In this document: one piece after another, positions 1 through 9,275 of the stretch
How the letters are laid out: every line of letters begins with the position of its first letter
Position numbering within the stretch: the stretch's first letter is position 1
Assembly: GCA_009780035.1 (NCBI GenBank)
Contig: WRAU01000008.1
Span: 19,569-83,568, forward strand
DNA: 64,000 bases
Origin: Alphaproteobacteria bacterium
GTDB taxonomy: Bacteria > Pseudomonadota > Alphaproteobacteria > WRAU01 > Hepatincolaceae
Reading direction: 5' to 3'
Notes under the pieces: model-generated
What the model was told of the DNA's origin: nothing
Database searches by the model: none
Seen by the model: the letters and a program-made list of their open reading frames with translations, nothing else
Translations under genes and position numbers: made by a program

Positions 1-645
1 ATAAAATATTCAGCAGATTCTTTTAAAGCTAATTACATTAATGTGGGGAATTTTAAAAATTCTAAAAATGTTCTTGATAATTTTTCCCGCATTGAAATGG
101 CTGATAATGTGCGTGTGTATAATAGTAAAAATAATGGACTCTTGCAGGGTGATAAATACATCTATGATGTTCTTAAAAAAATTATGGTGCTAACCTCTAA
201 AGGCTTAACCACCTACGAGGATGACAATTATTTTTTAAGCGTTCAAGATAGGATTGAATTTAATGTTGGAGATAATACTGCAGTGGCAAGAGGGAATCCG
301 CATCTTACTACAAAGAATGAAAACGGCAAAAACTATGATATTACAGCTAAACTAGCTTATGCACAATTAGAGCCGATTAGTAAAAATATTCTGTATGCAG
401 AAATTTTTGATAACATTGTAGTAAAATCTTATGATAACTCTACAATTTCTGCGAACTATGGCTATTTAGATTATGTAGAAAATATTTTATACTTAGAAGA
501 CAATGTAAAAATTAGAGATTCTCAAGACAACATCATTGAGAGCTGTAAATTAATTTTAGATATTGCCAGCGGTAATACTAAACTAGTTAAGTGCGATGAT
601 CAAACTGGATTTCAAGCAACAATTAATAGAACAAACAGACAGTAA
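1..645 (+). CDS. lptA: LptA/OstA-like LPS transport protein, 5'-truncated by window edge
   Basis: The reading frame is open from base 1, so the true start and any signal peptide lie upstream of the window; 214 residues are visible. The visible part has the repeating beta-strand pattern of the OstA/LptA jellyroll fold, with segments of the type 'GDKYIYD', 'A.LAYAQLE' and 'YLDYVENILYLEDNVKI', which resemble the repeats that build the periplasmic LPS bridge between inner and outer membrane. The next gene, six bases downstream, is lptB, the usual partner in alphaproteobacteria. A GTG at 43 could be read as a start but has no clear ribosome binding site and sits inside the continuing frame. It could instead be the C-terminal part of an LptC-LptA fusion. 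Confidence 0.75.
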   Translation: MKYSADSFKANYINVGNFKNSKNVLDNFSRIEMADNVRVYNSKNNGLLQGDKYIYDVLKKIMVLTSKGLTTYEDDNYFLSVQDRIEFNVGDNTAVARGNPHLTTKNENGKNYDITAKLAYAQLEPISKNILYAEIFDNIVVKSYDNSTISANYGYLDYVENILYLEDNVKIRDSQDNIIESCKLILDIASGNTKLVKCDDQTGFQATINRTNRQ

Positions 646-651
646 ATTTAA

Positions 652-1374
652 ATGGATAAAAGACAGATAGTTATTGAAGGCATTAAAAAAAGTTTTGGCA
701 AAAGACAAATTCTGCGCGGCATTGATGCACAGCTAGATAATACAGAAGTGGTAGGACTTTTAGGTCCTAATGGTTCTGGAAAGACTACGCTTTTTTATAT
801 TATTGCCGGATTATTATACCCAGATAGCGGAAGGGTTTTGCTAGACAGCTTTGATATTAAAGAATATCCTATGTATAGGAGAGCAAGACTAGGCATTGGC
901 TATTTGCCGCAGGATGTTTCAATTTTTCGCGGTATGACAGTGGAAGAAAACATTGATACCATCTTGCAGATTTACTATAAAAATAAAAAAGAAAGGCAGG
1001 AAAGATTAGATAAAATTATTGAAGATTTTTCCATTTCCCATATTCGTAAATCTTCAGCTCTTGCGTTAAGCGGCGGCGAACGCCGCAGAGTAGAAATTGC
1101 ACGAACTATATCTTCTTCCCCTAGCTTTGTGCTGTTTGATGAACCTTTTGCTGGTGTTGACCCTATTGCTGTGGGTGATTTGCGAGATTTAATTATTTCG
1201 CTCAAAAAGCAAAATATCGGTGTTTTAATTACCGACCATAATGTGATTGAAACTCTAAATATTGTAGATAGAGCCTATATTCTGCACGATGGCAAAATTA
1301 TTTTTCAAGGCAATAGAGAAGAGATTCTATCCCATCCAGAAGTTAGACGCGTCTATTTGGGGGATAGTTATTAG
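652..1374 (+). CDS. lptB: LPS export ABC transporter ATP-binding protein LptB
   Basis: This 240-residue ATPase powers extraction of LPS from the inner membrane with LptF/LptG and passes it to the LptC-LptA bridge. It shows Walker A GPNGSGKTT (residues 38-46), signature LSGGERRR (139-146) and Walker B LFDEP (161-165), followed by the switch histidine region 'LITDHNV'. The length and the signature with GGERRR fit LptB rather than a general importer ATPase. It lies 6 bases after the LptA-like gene, so the two are surely cotranscribed. The downstream sequence is a degenerate repeat rather than another lpt gene. Confidence 0.93.
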   Translation: MDKRQIVIEGIKKSFGKRQILRGIDAQLDNTEVVGLLGPNGSGKTTLFYIIAGLLYPDSGRVLLDSFDIKEYPMYRRARLGIGYLPQDVSIFRGMTVEENIDTILQIYYKNKKERQERLDKIIEDFSISHIRKSSALALSGGERRRVEIARTISSSPSFVLFDEPFAGVDPIAVGDLRDLIISLKKQNIGVLITDHNVIETLNIVDRAYILHDGKIIFQGNREEILSHPEVRRVYLGDSY

Positions 1375-1445
1375 GTGTCATAGCCATCGTCATAGCAGCA
1401 AAAGCTGGTATTCATGAGGTTATTATACAAAGTAGTTGCAATAGT

Positions 1446-2483
1446 TTACAATTTTAATAAACTTTCACATATATATTTGTTTATTTTTTGAATACTTTCC
1501 CAAGATTTAAAATATCTATCATCTTTTGCTTTCTTAGCTGAAAAAATGGGTAAATCTTCTTCAGTTAAAGCTACAATTGGAAGACCTTGCTTATCACAAA
1601 TGGCTCTTAAATTATCTGTAAAATGATTATAAGTAGCTATAATGTATGGATTACTCTCACTAAATATACGTCTAAATTCACTTTCAGTAATACTTTTGCT
1701 CAATTGAGATTGAGTAAACTTCTTAATTCCATCATTAACTATAGCTTTCCATTCTTCTGTATGCTTAGCGTTACCATCTTTAAACTTTTTACCTTGTTGT
1801 ATAACAACTCCTAAAAATTTTGAATGTAAGTCAAGCCCTTTGGTGTTTACAGTAGATTGGTGTAAACTAAATAACTTATGCCACTGTGTCCATATATCTA
1901 TTAAATTATTAACAGCTTGCAAACAAAAGAAAGTTGGCGTGCTAGGAACTATTACATAGTTAGAGGTGAGTGCAAAAATAGCATTTATTATGCTAGCAGC
2001 GGAAGGTGATTGGTCTATTAAAACAAAATCATAATCTTTATAAATTTTATTTAAACCTCCTCCTAGTAAAGCTATTTGGTCATTTGTGATATTATTATTA
2101 CTTTTGATTATTCCCATAATATCTGCGTCTAATGAATTAAGTTCTATACTTCCTCTTAATAAATCAAAGGTGATATTCTCTTTAGGATTGCTATATTGAT
2201 AATACGCAACTTCATTTGGCTCTTTAGTAATAATATTCCACAAGCAAGAGTATAATGATGTATATTTTTCATTATACTCTTGCCATTTTGATTCTTCTCC
2301 ATTCCCATAATAAGAATCTGTTGATAATCCATAAACGGCAGCTGTTAAATTCATTTGCGGGTCAGCATCTACTAGTAGCACTTTTTTCCCCAATCTTGCT
2401 AAACCATATCCAATGTTATGAACAGTTGTAGTTTTTCCAACTCCACCTTTATGATTAAAAAAAGATATTACTTTTGCACTCAA
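1446..2483 (-). CDS. Orphan ParA-family ATPase
   Basis: This 345-residue protein has the deviant Walker A of the ParA/MinD group (KGGVGKTT, residues 12-19), the DADPQ motif (39-43) and a Walker B-like 'FVLIDQSPS'. Such ATPases bind DNA or membrane in the ATP form and position plasmids, chromosomes or protein complexes. No ParB, parS cluster or plasmid replication gene is nearby, and both neighbours are housekeeping genes on the other strand. It is longer than chromosomal ParA (about 260), with extra sequence around residues 75-110 and 200-300, more like plasmid or phage-borne members. It is probably an acquired gene; the cargo is unknown. Confidence 0.8.
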   Translation of the reverse strand: MSAKVISFFNHKGGVGKTTTVHNIGYGLARLGKKVLLVDADPQMNLTAAVYGLSTDSYYGNGEESKWQEYNEKYTSLYSCLWNIITKEPNEVAYYQYSNPKENITFDLLRGSIELNSLDADIMGIIKSNNNITNDQIALLGGGLNKIYKDYDFVLIDQSPSAASIINAIFALTSNYVIVPSTPTFFCLQAVNNLIDIWTQWHKLFSLHQSTVNTKGLDLHSKFLGVVIQQGKKFKDGNAKHTEEWKAIVNDGIKKFTQSQLSKSITESEFRRIFSESNPYIIATYNHFTDNLRAICDKQGLPIVALTEEDLPIFSAKKAKDDRYFKSWESIQKINKYICESLLKL

Positions 2484-2561
2484 TTGTATTCTCTCTAATA
2501 TACTGCTAATTAAACTATTTTAGTATTTCTTTATAAAAATATCAACATCTTTGGCGAAATT

Positions 2562-2570
2562 TGGTATAAT
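2562..2570 (+). promoter_or_regulatory. Extended -10 promoter for fruK (putative)
   Basis: TGG-TATAAT lies 33 bases before the fruK start, matching an extended -10 element. The -35 region is weak (TCAACA about 18 bases upstream). It is the only good promoter-like match in the intergenic gap between parA and fruK. Confidence 0.4.
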
Positions 2571-2602
2571 TATTATAAGAATTTTATATATAAGACACCA
2601 CA

Positions 2603-3523
2603 ATGATCTACACACTAACCCTTAATCCGGCGGTTGATTATTTTATTCATGTGGATTCTTTTGCAGAGGGGGAGCTTAATTTAGCTAATTACAGTAATAT
2701 ACTCTGCGGCGGCAAGGGAATTAATGTTTCTCAGACGTTGGCTAATTTAGGCGTTGCCAGTATGGCTACAGGATTTATAGGCGGAGAGACTGGCGGTATA
2801 ATTTTAAAATTCCTTGCAGAAAAAAATATTGCAGCTGATTTTATGGCAGTAAAAGATAATACTAGAATAAATATTAAACTTTATAATAAAAATACTTCCG
2901 TAGAAACTGAAATAGCCGGAATATCTCCAAAAATCACGGCAGCACAAGAGAAATCTCTATTTAATAAAATTGTTAATGTTGTAAAAAAGGATGATATTTT
3001 AGTATTATCAGGGTCAATTCCGCCAAGTGTTTCTAAAAATATTTATAAAAAAATTGCTGAGAATATTAATAAGCAGGCTAAAGTTGTCCTTGATACTAGA
3101 GGCAGCTGTTTGAAAGAAAACCTTCATAATAATTTCTTAATAAAACCAAATAAAGCTGAACTAGAAGAAATGTTCTGCCAAAAATTTAAAACAACTGAAG
3201 ATATTATCAAAGCCTGTGATTATTTTTTTAGGGGAGATATTGATAATATTATAGTTTCAATGGGAAAAGATGGTTCAATTTATCTTAATAAAAATCATGT
3301 TTATAAGGCACTGCCCATGGAAATGAATGTAAAAAACTCTGTAGGAGCTGGAGATTCTATGGTAGCCGGTTTTATTTATGGCATTATGCAAGGCTGCGAA
3401 CTGCCAGACTGCTATAAATTAGCTGTCTGCACTTCCCTTGCCACCGTTGCCGCCCCATCTTTTGCAACATTAGCAGGAATAGAAGTTTTTTATAAACAAG
3501 TTGAAATCCAGCAAATAAAATAA
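2603..3523 (+). CDS. fruK: 1-phosphofructokinase (PfkB family)
   Basis: This 306-residue sugar kinase begins with 'MIYTLTLNPAVDY' and has the PfkB signature GGKGINVSQTLANLG (residues 36-50), a 'TRINIK' sugar-binding segment near residue 95 and the C-terminal GAGDSMVAGF nucleotide and anion-hole motif near residue 250. FruK phosphorylates fructose 1-phosphate to fructose 1,6-bisphosphate, normally after fructose PTS uptake. No fruA, fruB or fruR gene is adjacent, so it stands alone. A tagatose-6-phosphate kinase or PfkB-type phosphofructokinase role is possible, as these share the same signature. The gene has a plausible promoter of its own. Confidence 0.8.
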   Translation: MIYTLTLNPAVDYFIHVDSFAEGELNLANYSNILCGGKGINVSQTLANLGVASMATGFIGGETGGIILKFLAEKNIAADFMAVKDNTRINIKLYNKNTSVETEIAGISPKITAAQEKSLFNKIVNVVKKDDILVLSGSIPPSVSKNIYKKIAENINKQAKVVLDTRGSCLKENLHNNFLIKPNKAELEEMFCQKFKTTEDIIKACDYFFRGDIDNIIVSMGKDGSIYLNKNHVYKALPMEMNVKNSVGAGDSMVAGFIYGIMQGCELPDCYKLAVCTSLATVAAPSFATLAGIEVFYKQVEIQQIK

Positions 3524-3570
3524 TATCAACTTTTTCCACTTGATAAGTTCTTTTTCAGTAAACAATACTT

Positions 3571-3744
3571 CTATTCTGCAACCGCACAGTTTTTAATTAG
3601 CATTAGAATCCCGTTCTCTATTGGAAAAAATACTTTTGCTGCAGGTGAATAAAACATATTCTTTTCCTTGTTGTAAACCAACTTGCCGCCGCTTATAGGA
3701 CATTGGATAATTTTTTCTAATTCTAAAAATTCAATTTGCTGCAT
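3571..3744 (-). CDS. UPF0434/Trm112-like small protein
   Basis: A 57-residue ORF begins with ATG at 3744. It opens MQQIEFLELEKIIQCPISGGKL and ends with a 'FFPIENGILML' segment, the pattern of the YcaR/UPF0434 family (Trm112-like zinc-ribbon fold). In this family the usual second cysteine of the N-terminal pair is often replaced, as here (CPISGG). The family's role in bacteria is not firmly known; related Trm112 proteins stabilise methyltransferases. It is convergent with fruK, and the gene ends 48 bases after the fruK stop. Length matches the family (about 55-65). Confidence 0.78.
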   Translation of the reverse strand: MQQIEFLELEKIIQCPISGGKLVYNKEKNMFYSPAAKVFFPIENGILMLIKNCAVAE

Positions 3745-3848
3745 TTAATCACCTTATGATTTATTTTTATGTATAAAATTATAAGGATAATTAAAACATC
3801 TTGCAATTTTAATTTTTTTCTATTATTCTAATAATAGTTTTCTATTAA

Positions 3849-3923
3849 GCGGGTATAGCTCAGAGGTAGAGCGCAACCTTGCCAAGGTTGATGTCGAGGG
3901 TTCAAATCCCTTTGCCCGCTCCA
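3849..3923 (+). tRNA. tRNA-Gly(GCC)
   Basis: A complete cloverleaf is present: acceptor GCGGGTA pairs with TGCCCGC, the D arm is AGCTCAGAGGTAGAGC, the anticodon loop has GCC flanked by a CCTT/AAGG stem, and the T arm has GGGTTCAAATCCC. The 3' CCA is encoded at 3921-3923. Confidence 0.97.
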
Positions 3924-4148
3924 GTTTTTATTAACAGCTAGCTTAATTTTCATCGCTATATTTTATATAATAATCATATTATTAGTTTAAACTAAAAATT
4001 AGGAATTAATTATGAGTGCATTTAATAGGTTAGCAGTAAGTGCAAGGCAGTAATTTTTCATTTCTGTAAAAAATCTTCAACTATAACATTTTTAATGTTA
4101 TTATTAGATATATATTCTATATTTACTTAACAAACAAGAGTAGCAAGA
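3924..4148. other. AT-rich intergenic region before ubiE
   Basis: This gap holds TATAAT-like sequences (near 3967 and 4105) that could serve the ubiE operon, and a 13-codon frame starting ATGAGTGCATTT near 4012 with a weak AGGA upstream. Nothing else recognisable is present; the short frame may be a chance ORF. Confidence 0.4.
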
Positions 4149-4907
4149 GTGGCAGACAGCAAAGATAATAAAGATTTTTTTACCAATTTTGGATTCAAGA
4201 AAGTTCCATTTAAAGAAAAAGCCAAACTTGTGAAAGATGTTTTTGACGGAGTGGCAAATAATTACGATCTTATGAACGATGCCATGAGCTTAGGAATTCA
4301 CCGTTTATGGAAAAAAGAATTTGTCAAAATTATAATGCAGTCAAATCCTAAAACTCTGTTAGATGTTGGCGGGGGCACGGCAGATATTTCGCTGGAATTC
4401 ATAGAACACGGTGGTAAGAAAGCCTATGTGGTAGATATTAACGAAAATATGCTGCTAAAAGGCAAAGATAAATCCCTTAACAAAGGATATGTATCTTCTC
4501 TTGATTTTATTTGTGCCAATGCTGAAGAGTTGCCATTTAAAGATAGCTCTATGGATGCTTATGCCACTGCTTTTTGTATCCGCAATGTTAGCGATATTCC
4601 TAAAGCCCTTGCAGAAGCCTATCGCGTTTTAAAACCTAATACTAAATTCTTTTGTTTAGAATTTTCTCATGTTGAAAATCAGCATATTGCTAAGGCTTAT
4701 GATTTATGGTCTTTTAAGGCAATTCCTCAAATTGGCAGACATATTGCTAAAAATGAAGATGCTTACCAGTATTTAGTAGAAAGCATTAGGAATTTTCCTA
4801 GCCAAGAAGAATTTGCAAATATGATTCGCAATGCAGGTTTTAAATCTGTCGGCTACAAAAATTTAAGTTTTGGGATTGCCTGCATTCATTATGCCGAAAA
4901 AATCTAG
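4149..4907 (+). CDS. ubiE: Ubiquinone biosynthesis C-methyltransferase UbiE
   Basis: This 252-residue SAM-dependent methyltransferase adds the C-methyl group in ubiquinone (and, where made, menaquinone) synthesis. The start is GTG, giving an N-terminus ending in the family motif 'KLVKDVFDGVANNYDLMNDAMSLGIHRLWK'-like segment. Motif I is LLDVGGGTAD near residue 68, and the family signatures 'AYRVLKPN' and 'LSFGIACIHYAEKI' at the C-terminus are present. It precedes ubiB by 12 bases, the standard ubiE-ubiB pairing in alphaproteobacteria. Confidence 0.94.
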   Translation: MADSKDNKDFFTNFGFKKVPFKEKAKLVKDVFDGVANNYDLMNDAMSLGIHRLWKKEFVKIIMQSNPKTLLDVGGGTADISLEFIEHGGKKAYVVDINENMLLKGKDKSLNKGYVSSLDFICANAEELPFKDSSMDAYATAFCIRNVSDIPKALAEAYRVLKPNTKFFCLEFSHVENQHIAKAYDLWSFKAIPQIGRHIAKNEDAYQYLVESIRNFPSQEEFANMIRNAGFKSVGYKNLSFGIACIHYAEKI

Positions 4908-4919
4908 TGTAGGTTAAAC

Positions 4920-6386
4920 ATGGCTTTGTTGCGATTTATCTATTTAGGTTTATTATTTACGCGTTATAATTGCTTTTTTATATTAGGACTGCTTAACTTT
5001 AAGTGGCTGTTTTTTTTCAATGCCATATATAATAAAAATTCCTCTAAGCAAGCTCAAAGATTTGCGAAATTTTTATCTTCCGCAGGACCGGTATTTATTA
5101 AGCTGGCACAAATTATGTCAACTCGTGTAGATTTATTCAGCGAGGCTTATATTGAAGAGCTTAAAAAGTTGCGGGATAAAGTCAGTCCTGTAGATTTTAA
5201 GCAGATTGCCCGTGTAGTAGAAAACGATTTTGGCATTGCCGTTAATGAAATTTTCTTAGAAATAAATTCAGAGGCACTTGCCTCGGCTTCAGTAGCACAA
5301 GTGCATAGGGGAAAACTATTAAGCGGCGAAGATGTAATTCTTAAGGTTATTAAACCAAAAACCGCCAAACTTTTTAAGCAGGATATATCATTATTAAAAA
5401 TAATTTTTTCCATACTTCAGGCTGCCTCTAAAAGAGGACAAACTTCAAAACCTCTGAAGCTAATTACTCATTTAGAAGATACCATGAAGCTAGAGCTAGA
5501 CTTGCGTTTTGAGGCTGCTGCTATGGATGAACTGCGGGAAAATTTTAAAAACGAACCCACTCTTTATATTCCTAAAATTTATTGGAATTATGTAAGCAGC
5601 TCATGTCTTGTAGAAGAATTTATTAATGGAATTTCTTTAAATAAAATTGATGCTTTAAAACTTAATAACTACAATTTAGAAAAAATTACTAAAAATCTTG
5701 CGAAAATCTTTTTTTTACAAGTGCTGCGCGATGGCTATTTTCATGGCGACATGCACTCTGGGAATATTTTTATCTTGCCGGGTGAAGTAATCTGCTTTGT
5801 TGATTTCGGCATTATGGGAAGAGTATCTCCTACACTAAGAAAATATCTTTTTGATGTGTTTTTAGCTTTTGTAAATAAAAATTATAAAAAAGCAGCGGAA
5901 ATTCATTTTAAAGCCGGCTGGGTATCAAGCAAATATAATGTGGATGATTTTGCCCTTGCCTGCCGCTCCATTATGGCAAAACTTTTAGATAAGCCGCAAA
6001 AAGATATTAAAATCGGCGAGCTTTTACATCAGCTTTTTATAATTGCCGGCAATTTTGAAATGGAAATTCAAGAAGATTTGCTATTGCTGCAAAAGAATCT
6101 TATGTATTTAGAAAATCTTGGCAGAAATTTAAGCCCTGAGCAAAATCTGTGGCTTATGTCTAATGAAATTATTTCAAAAAACATTGATAAAAATGCAGCT
6201 TTTAAAGAATCTGTTAAAGACAAATACTATGATTTTTTACAAGATTTAAAAAATATAAAAAATAGCTTTATGCAGAAAAATCAAATACTGCAAGAGCGTA
6301 ATAATATTTTATTAAATAACTCTAAATGGGTTAAAATCTTAGTTATAATAGGGATTATTATCATTGGTCTATTAATTTTTAAATGA
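4920..6386 (+). CDS. ubiB: Ubiquinone biosynthesis kinase-like protein UbiB
   Basis: This 488-residue ABC1/ADCK-type atypical kinase supports ubiquinone synthesis at the inner membrane. It carries the family's KxGQ-type region in variant form ('FIKLAQIMSTRVDL', residues about 60-73), the alanine-rich loop 'ALASASVAQVHRG' and the catalytic segment 'DGYFHGDMHSGNIF...VDFGIMG' near residues 275-302. A hydrophobic segment at the N-terminus and a C-terminal helix (residues about 470-487) fit membrane anchoring. It lies between ubiE and dut and is probably part of the same transcript. Confidence 0.93.
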   Translation: MALLRFIYLGLLFTRYNCFFILGLLNFKWLFFFNAIYNKNSSKQAQRFAKFLSSAGPVFIKLAQIMSTRVDLFSEAYIEELKKLRDKVSPVDFKQIARVVENDFGIAVNEIFLEINSEALASASVAQVHRGKLLSGEDVILKVIKPKTAKLFKQDISLLKIIFSILQAASKRGQTSKPLKLITHLEDTMKLELDLRFEAAAMDELRENFKNEPTLYIPKIYWNYVSSSCLVEEFINGISLNKIDALKLNNYNLEKITKNLAKIFFLQVLRDGYFHGDMHSGNIFILPGEVICFVDFGIMGRVSPTLRKYLFDVFLAFVNKNYKKAAEIHFKAGWVSSKYNVDDFALACRSIMAKLLDKPQKDIKIGELLHQLFIIAGNFEMEIQEDLLLLQKNLMYLENLGRNLSPEQNLWLMSNEIISKNIDKNAAFKESVKDKYYDFLQDLKNIKNSFMQKNQILQERNNILLNNSKWVKILVIIGIIIIGLLIFK

Positions 6387-6392
6387 GGAAAT

Positions 6393-6836
6393 ATGCAAAT
6401 AGATGTTAAAATAAATATTGAGGATTCTGCCAGTGATTTAGGAATTCCTGCCTATGCTACAGAAGGTTCTGCCGGAGTTGACTTAAAGGCTAATATACTC
6501 ACGGATATAACCTTAAATGCAGGGCAAAGGGTTTTAATTCCCACAGGCATAGCTTGTGAGCTGCCAAAAGGGTTTGAAGCGCAGATTCGTTCCCGTTCAG
6601 GGTTAGCAATTAAAAATGGCGTGGTAGTGCTGAATTCACCGGGAACAATTGACAGCGATTATCGCGGCGAAATTAAGGTTATTTTAATTAATCACGGACA
6701 TGAATCTTTTCTTATTAAAAGAGGAGATAGAATTGCCCAAATGATTATATCGCAGCATGCTAAAGCAAATTTTTTGCAAGATGCGCTGAATTCAACCCAA
6801 AGAGGTAATGGAGGATTTGGCTCAACAGGGGTTTAA
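6393..6836 (+). CDS. dut: Deoxyuridine 5'-triphosphate nucleotidohydrolase (dUTPase)
   Basis: This 147-residue trimeric dUTPase hydrolyses dUTP to dUMP and pyrophosphate, preventing uracil incorporation. All conserved motifs are visible: 'AGVDLKA' (motif 1), 'RSRSGLA' (motif 2), '[14 protein letters not shown]' (motif 3), 'RGDRIAQMI' (motif 4) and the glycine-rich C-terminal '[10 protein letters not shown]' (motif 5). It follows ubiB by 6 bases. Confidence 0.96.
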   Translation: MQIDVKINIEDSASDLGIPAYATEGSAGVDLKANILTDITLNAGQRVLIPTGIACELPKGFEAQIRSRSGLAIKNGVVVLNSPGTIDSDYRGEIKVILINHGHESFLIKRGDRIAQMIISQHAKANFLQDALNSTQRGNGGFGSTGV

Positions 6837-6902
6837 ATAGATTATCAGCCCTAATGCACTACTGAAGGCAAAGGTTTTAGCTCCGCAAGGTTAAGAGGAT
6901 GA

Positions 6903-9209
6903 ATGTTTAATAAATTACTGAATGTTTTTTTTCGCAGTTATTTTTATAGGAAATTATTTTTAAATAAAAAATTCAATTTATTTGAAAGCTCTATAGATTT
7001 GTCTATTTTTGATAGTATTAATTATACTGGATACTCTATTTTATATGATGAAATTGATGTTTTTGGTAAAAAATATACTATCAAAGAATTTCTAAATATT
7101 AAAATTCTATCTCCTGCAGTGTTAGAATATCTGCATAGTTTTTTTTGGCTGTCTAATTTAAAAGCCCTTTCTACACCACAGGCATCTATTAAGGCTTATA
7201 GCTTGATTGATGCTTGGAGCTCAAAATTTAAAAACTTTAATGCCGTAGTTTATAATGAAGAAATACTAGCCGAGCGGGTTTTTCATTTAACTACTTATGG
7301 TGCTTTTGTTATAAAAGATAAAGATGATATTCAAAAGGCAAAAATTAAAGCCATTGTTAATGCTAATGTTAATCATTTAATAAATTTATATAGCCTTCAT
7401 AAATTTAAACTTTATAAAATGAAAAACAAACTGAAAATTTCTAAGGCTTTGCTTGCGGTAATTTTTTCTAGTAAGCCCGCTTACTTAAATAAAAAGCATA
7501 TTGTAGAAAAGTTAATAAAAAATGTTGAATTAGATATTAAAGAAAATATCTTTAATGATGGCGGGCATATTTCAAGAAATCCTAGTTTGGCTTTGGCTTA
7601 TTTAGAAAATTTGCTGCAGGTATATTATATTATTAAAGATAAGGACGGCTATAATATTGATTTTATCCGCACAACCATTGATAGAATCTCTCTTTTTATT
7701 AGAAGCATGCGCCATCCTGACGGTCGGCTAGCCATATTTAACGGCGGATACGAATCTACAAAAATAAAAATAGATTATCTTTTAGCGCTTAGCAATGTTT
7801 CTACAAAGCCGTCTATGGTTTTAAGAGACAGCGGTTATACGAAGTTGATTGCAGCTAATACTTCAATAATTTTTGATGTCGGTGCTAGGGTAAAAAATAA
7901 TAATTCTCTATTATCTTGCGAATTGGTTATTAATAATAAAAAAATTATCACAAACTTGGGCAATAATATTTTTGATGTGAATTATCCGTTTTTAAACAAT
8001 GAACAAATGGCAAGAATGTATAATTCGTGCTTGGTATTAAAGATTAATAATAGAATATTATCATTTGATTTAAATGAATCTAATTTAAAAATTGAGCGAA
8101 GATATGAAGATAATTGGGATATTATTAAGTTTGTTTATACCGGCTTTAAAAATCTAGGCATAACCTACTATAGAACTATCTATGTTTCAAAAAAAGACTA
8201 CACCTGCATTTTAGGTGAAGACATGATTTCCCTAGAGAAAAAATCAGAAACCATTATTCAAGAAGCGTTTTTAAGATTTCATCTATCTCCAGAGATTAAA
8301 TCTGTAGAATTATATAAAAAATCTAAGGTGGTTTTATTTCCTCTTGATGGGCATAGATATATTCTATCTTCAAGCGATAACAAAGTTAATTTGTCTAAAA
8401 ATATTTATTCGGCAATTGAGGGTGAACTTATCAATTGCTACACTATAGATATTCCCTTTAATTTGAATAATAAAATTATTAAAAATGAATGGAGCATTGC
8501 TATGGAAGACGATATGAAAAAGTTTTCTGCAATGAGAGATACAGTTAGAATCTTAACAGTGGTAGATATGCAGAATTCATTTTTAAAAGAAAACGGCAGG
8601 CTAAGCGTAAAAAATGCTAGTTCTTTAATTTCTAAAGCTAATAATTTTTTTAATGCCTTAGATAATAATTTTTTTGAAGCAATTATTTTTACTCAAGATA
8701 CGCATTTTGCTAATGAATATAAAAATTCCCAAGAAGCAGAAAGCTTTCCTTTGCATTGTGAATTTAATACTGAAGATTGGCAAATGGCTTTGAATATGGA
8801 AAGTTTTAAAGAGAAACCTCAAGTTTATAAACTTTATAAAAATAAATTTGATATGTGGGGCAGTGAAATTAACCGTAATAATAACATAGGGCTTGATTTC
8901 AAAAATTACTCTGTTTATAAAAATTTATATAAAATATTAGATATTAATGATGATGTAATTTTTGAAAGCATGGAAGATTTTCTTCTTACTTATAAAAATA
9001 AAAAAGTAGAAATTTACATAATGGGGGTAGCGTCAGATTATTGTGTTAAATATGCAATTGACGGCTATTTGAAAAAAGGATTTAATGTGGCGATTATTCA
9101 AGATTTAACTTGCGGCATAAACAAGGAAATTATTGATGTTATAAAGGATGATTATGCTAAAGGCTCTGATCTTTTAAATATTAAATTAGTTAAAGCAAGC
9201 AATTTATAA
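6903..9209 (+). CDS. Heparinase II/III-like protein fused to nicotinamidase/isochorismatase-like domain
   Basis: This 768-residue protein appears to join two proteins. Residues about 1-545 resemble the alphaproteobacterial heparinase II/III-like family: an alpha-helical toroid ('SPAVLEYLHSFFWLSNL', 'MRHPDGRLAIFNGG') followed by a beta-rich part. The loop that in active lyases carries a histidine and an LSFE segment reads NNNSLLSCELVIN, so lyase activity is doubtful. Residues about 548-768 match the cysteine hydrolase fold of nicotinamidase PncA: 'VVDMQNSF' (catalytic Asp), 'FPLHCEF', a lysine in 'VYKLYKNKFD' and the nucleophile region GVASDYCVKYAI. The join is in one uninterrupted frame with no start site between. 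Its function as a fusion is unknown; nicotinamide deamidation is the likeliest activity. Confidence 0.72.
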   Translation: MFNKLLNVFFRSYFYRKLFLNKKFNLFESSIDLSIFDSINYTGYSILYDEIDVFGKKYTIKEFLNIKILSPAVLEYLHSFFWLSNLKALSTPQASIKAYSLIDAWSSKFKNFNAVVYNEEILAERVFHLTTYGAFVIKDKDDIQKAKIKAIVNANVNHLINLYSLHKFKLYKMKNKLKISKALLAVIFSSKPAYLNKKHIVEKLIKNVELDIKENIFNDGGHISRNPSLALAYLENLLQVYYIIKDKDGYNIDFIRTTIDRISLFIRSMRHPDGRLAIFNGGYESTKIKIDYLLALSNVSTKPSMVLRDSGYTKLIAANTSIIFDVGARVKNNNSLLSCELVINNKKIITNLGNNIFDVNYPFLNNEQMARMYNSCLVLKINNRILSFDLNESNLKIERRYEDNWDIIKFVYTGFKNLGITYYRTIYVSKKDYTCILGEDMISLEKKSETIIQEAFLRFHLSPEIKSVELYKKSKVVLFPLDGHRYILSSSDNKVNLSKNIYSAIEGELINCYTIDIPFNLNNKIIKNEWSIAMEDDMKKFSAMRDTVRILTVVDMQNSFLKENGRLSVKNASSLISKANNFFNALDNNFFEAIIFTQDTHFANEYKNSQEAESFPLHCEFNTEDWQMALNMESFKEKPQVYKLYKNKFDMWGSEINRNNNIGLDFKNYSVYKNLYKILDINDDVIFESMEDFLLTYKNKKVEIYIMGVASDYCVKYAIDGYLKKGFNVAIIQDLTCGINKEIIDVIKDDYAKGSDLLNIKLVKASNL

Positions 9210-9275
9210 GGGAGTGCTTGCAGTTATTAAAAAATTTATTATAATTAAATTATATTTAACTTAGAGGATTCTATA

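Noticed and set aside
4012..4053. A 13-codon frame (MSAFNRLAVSARQ) before ubiE as a leader peptide.
   Set aside because: There is no regulatory codon run or attenuator-like hairpin; it may be a gene remnant but cannot be supported.
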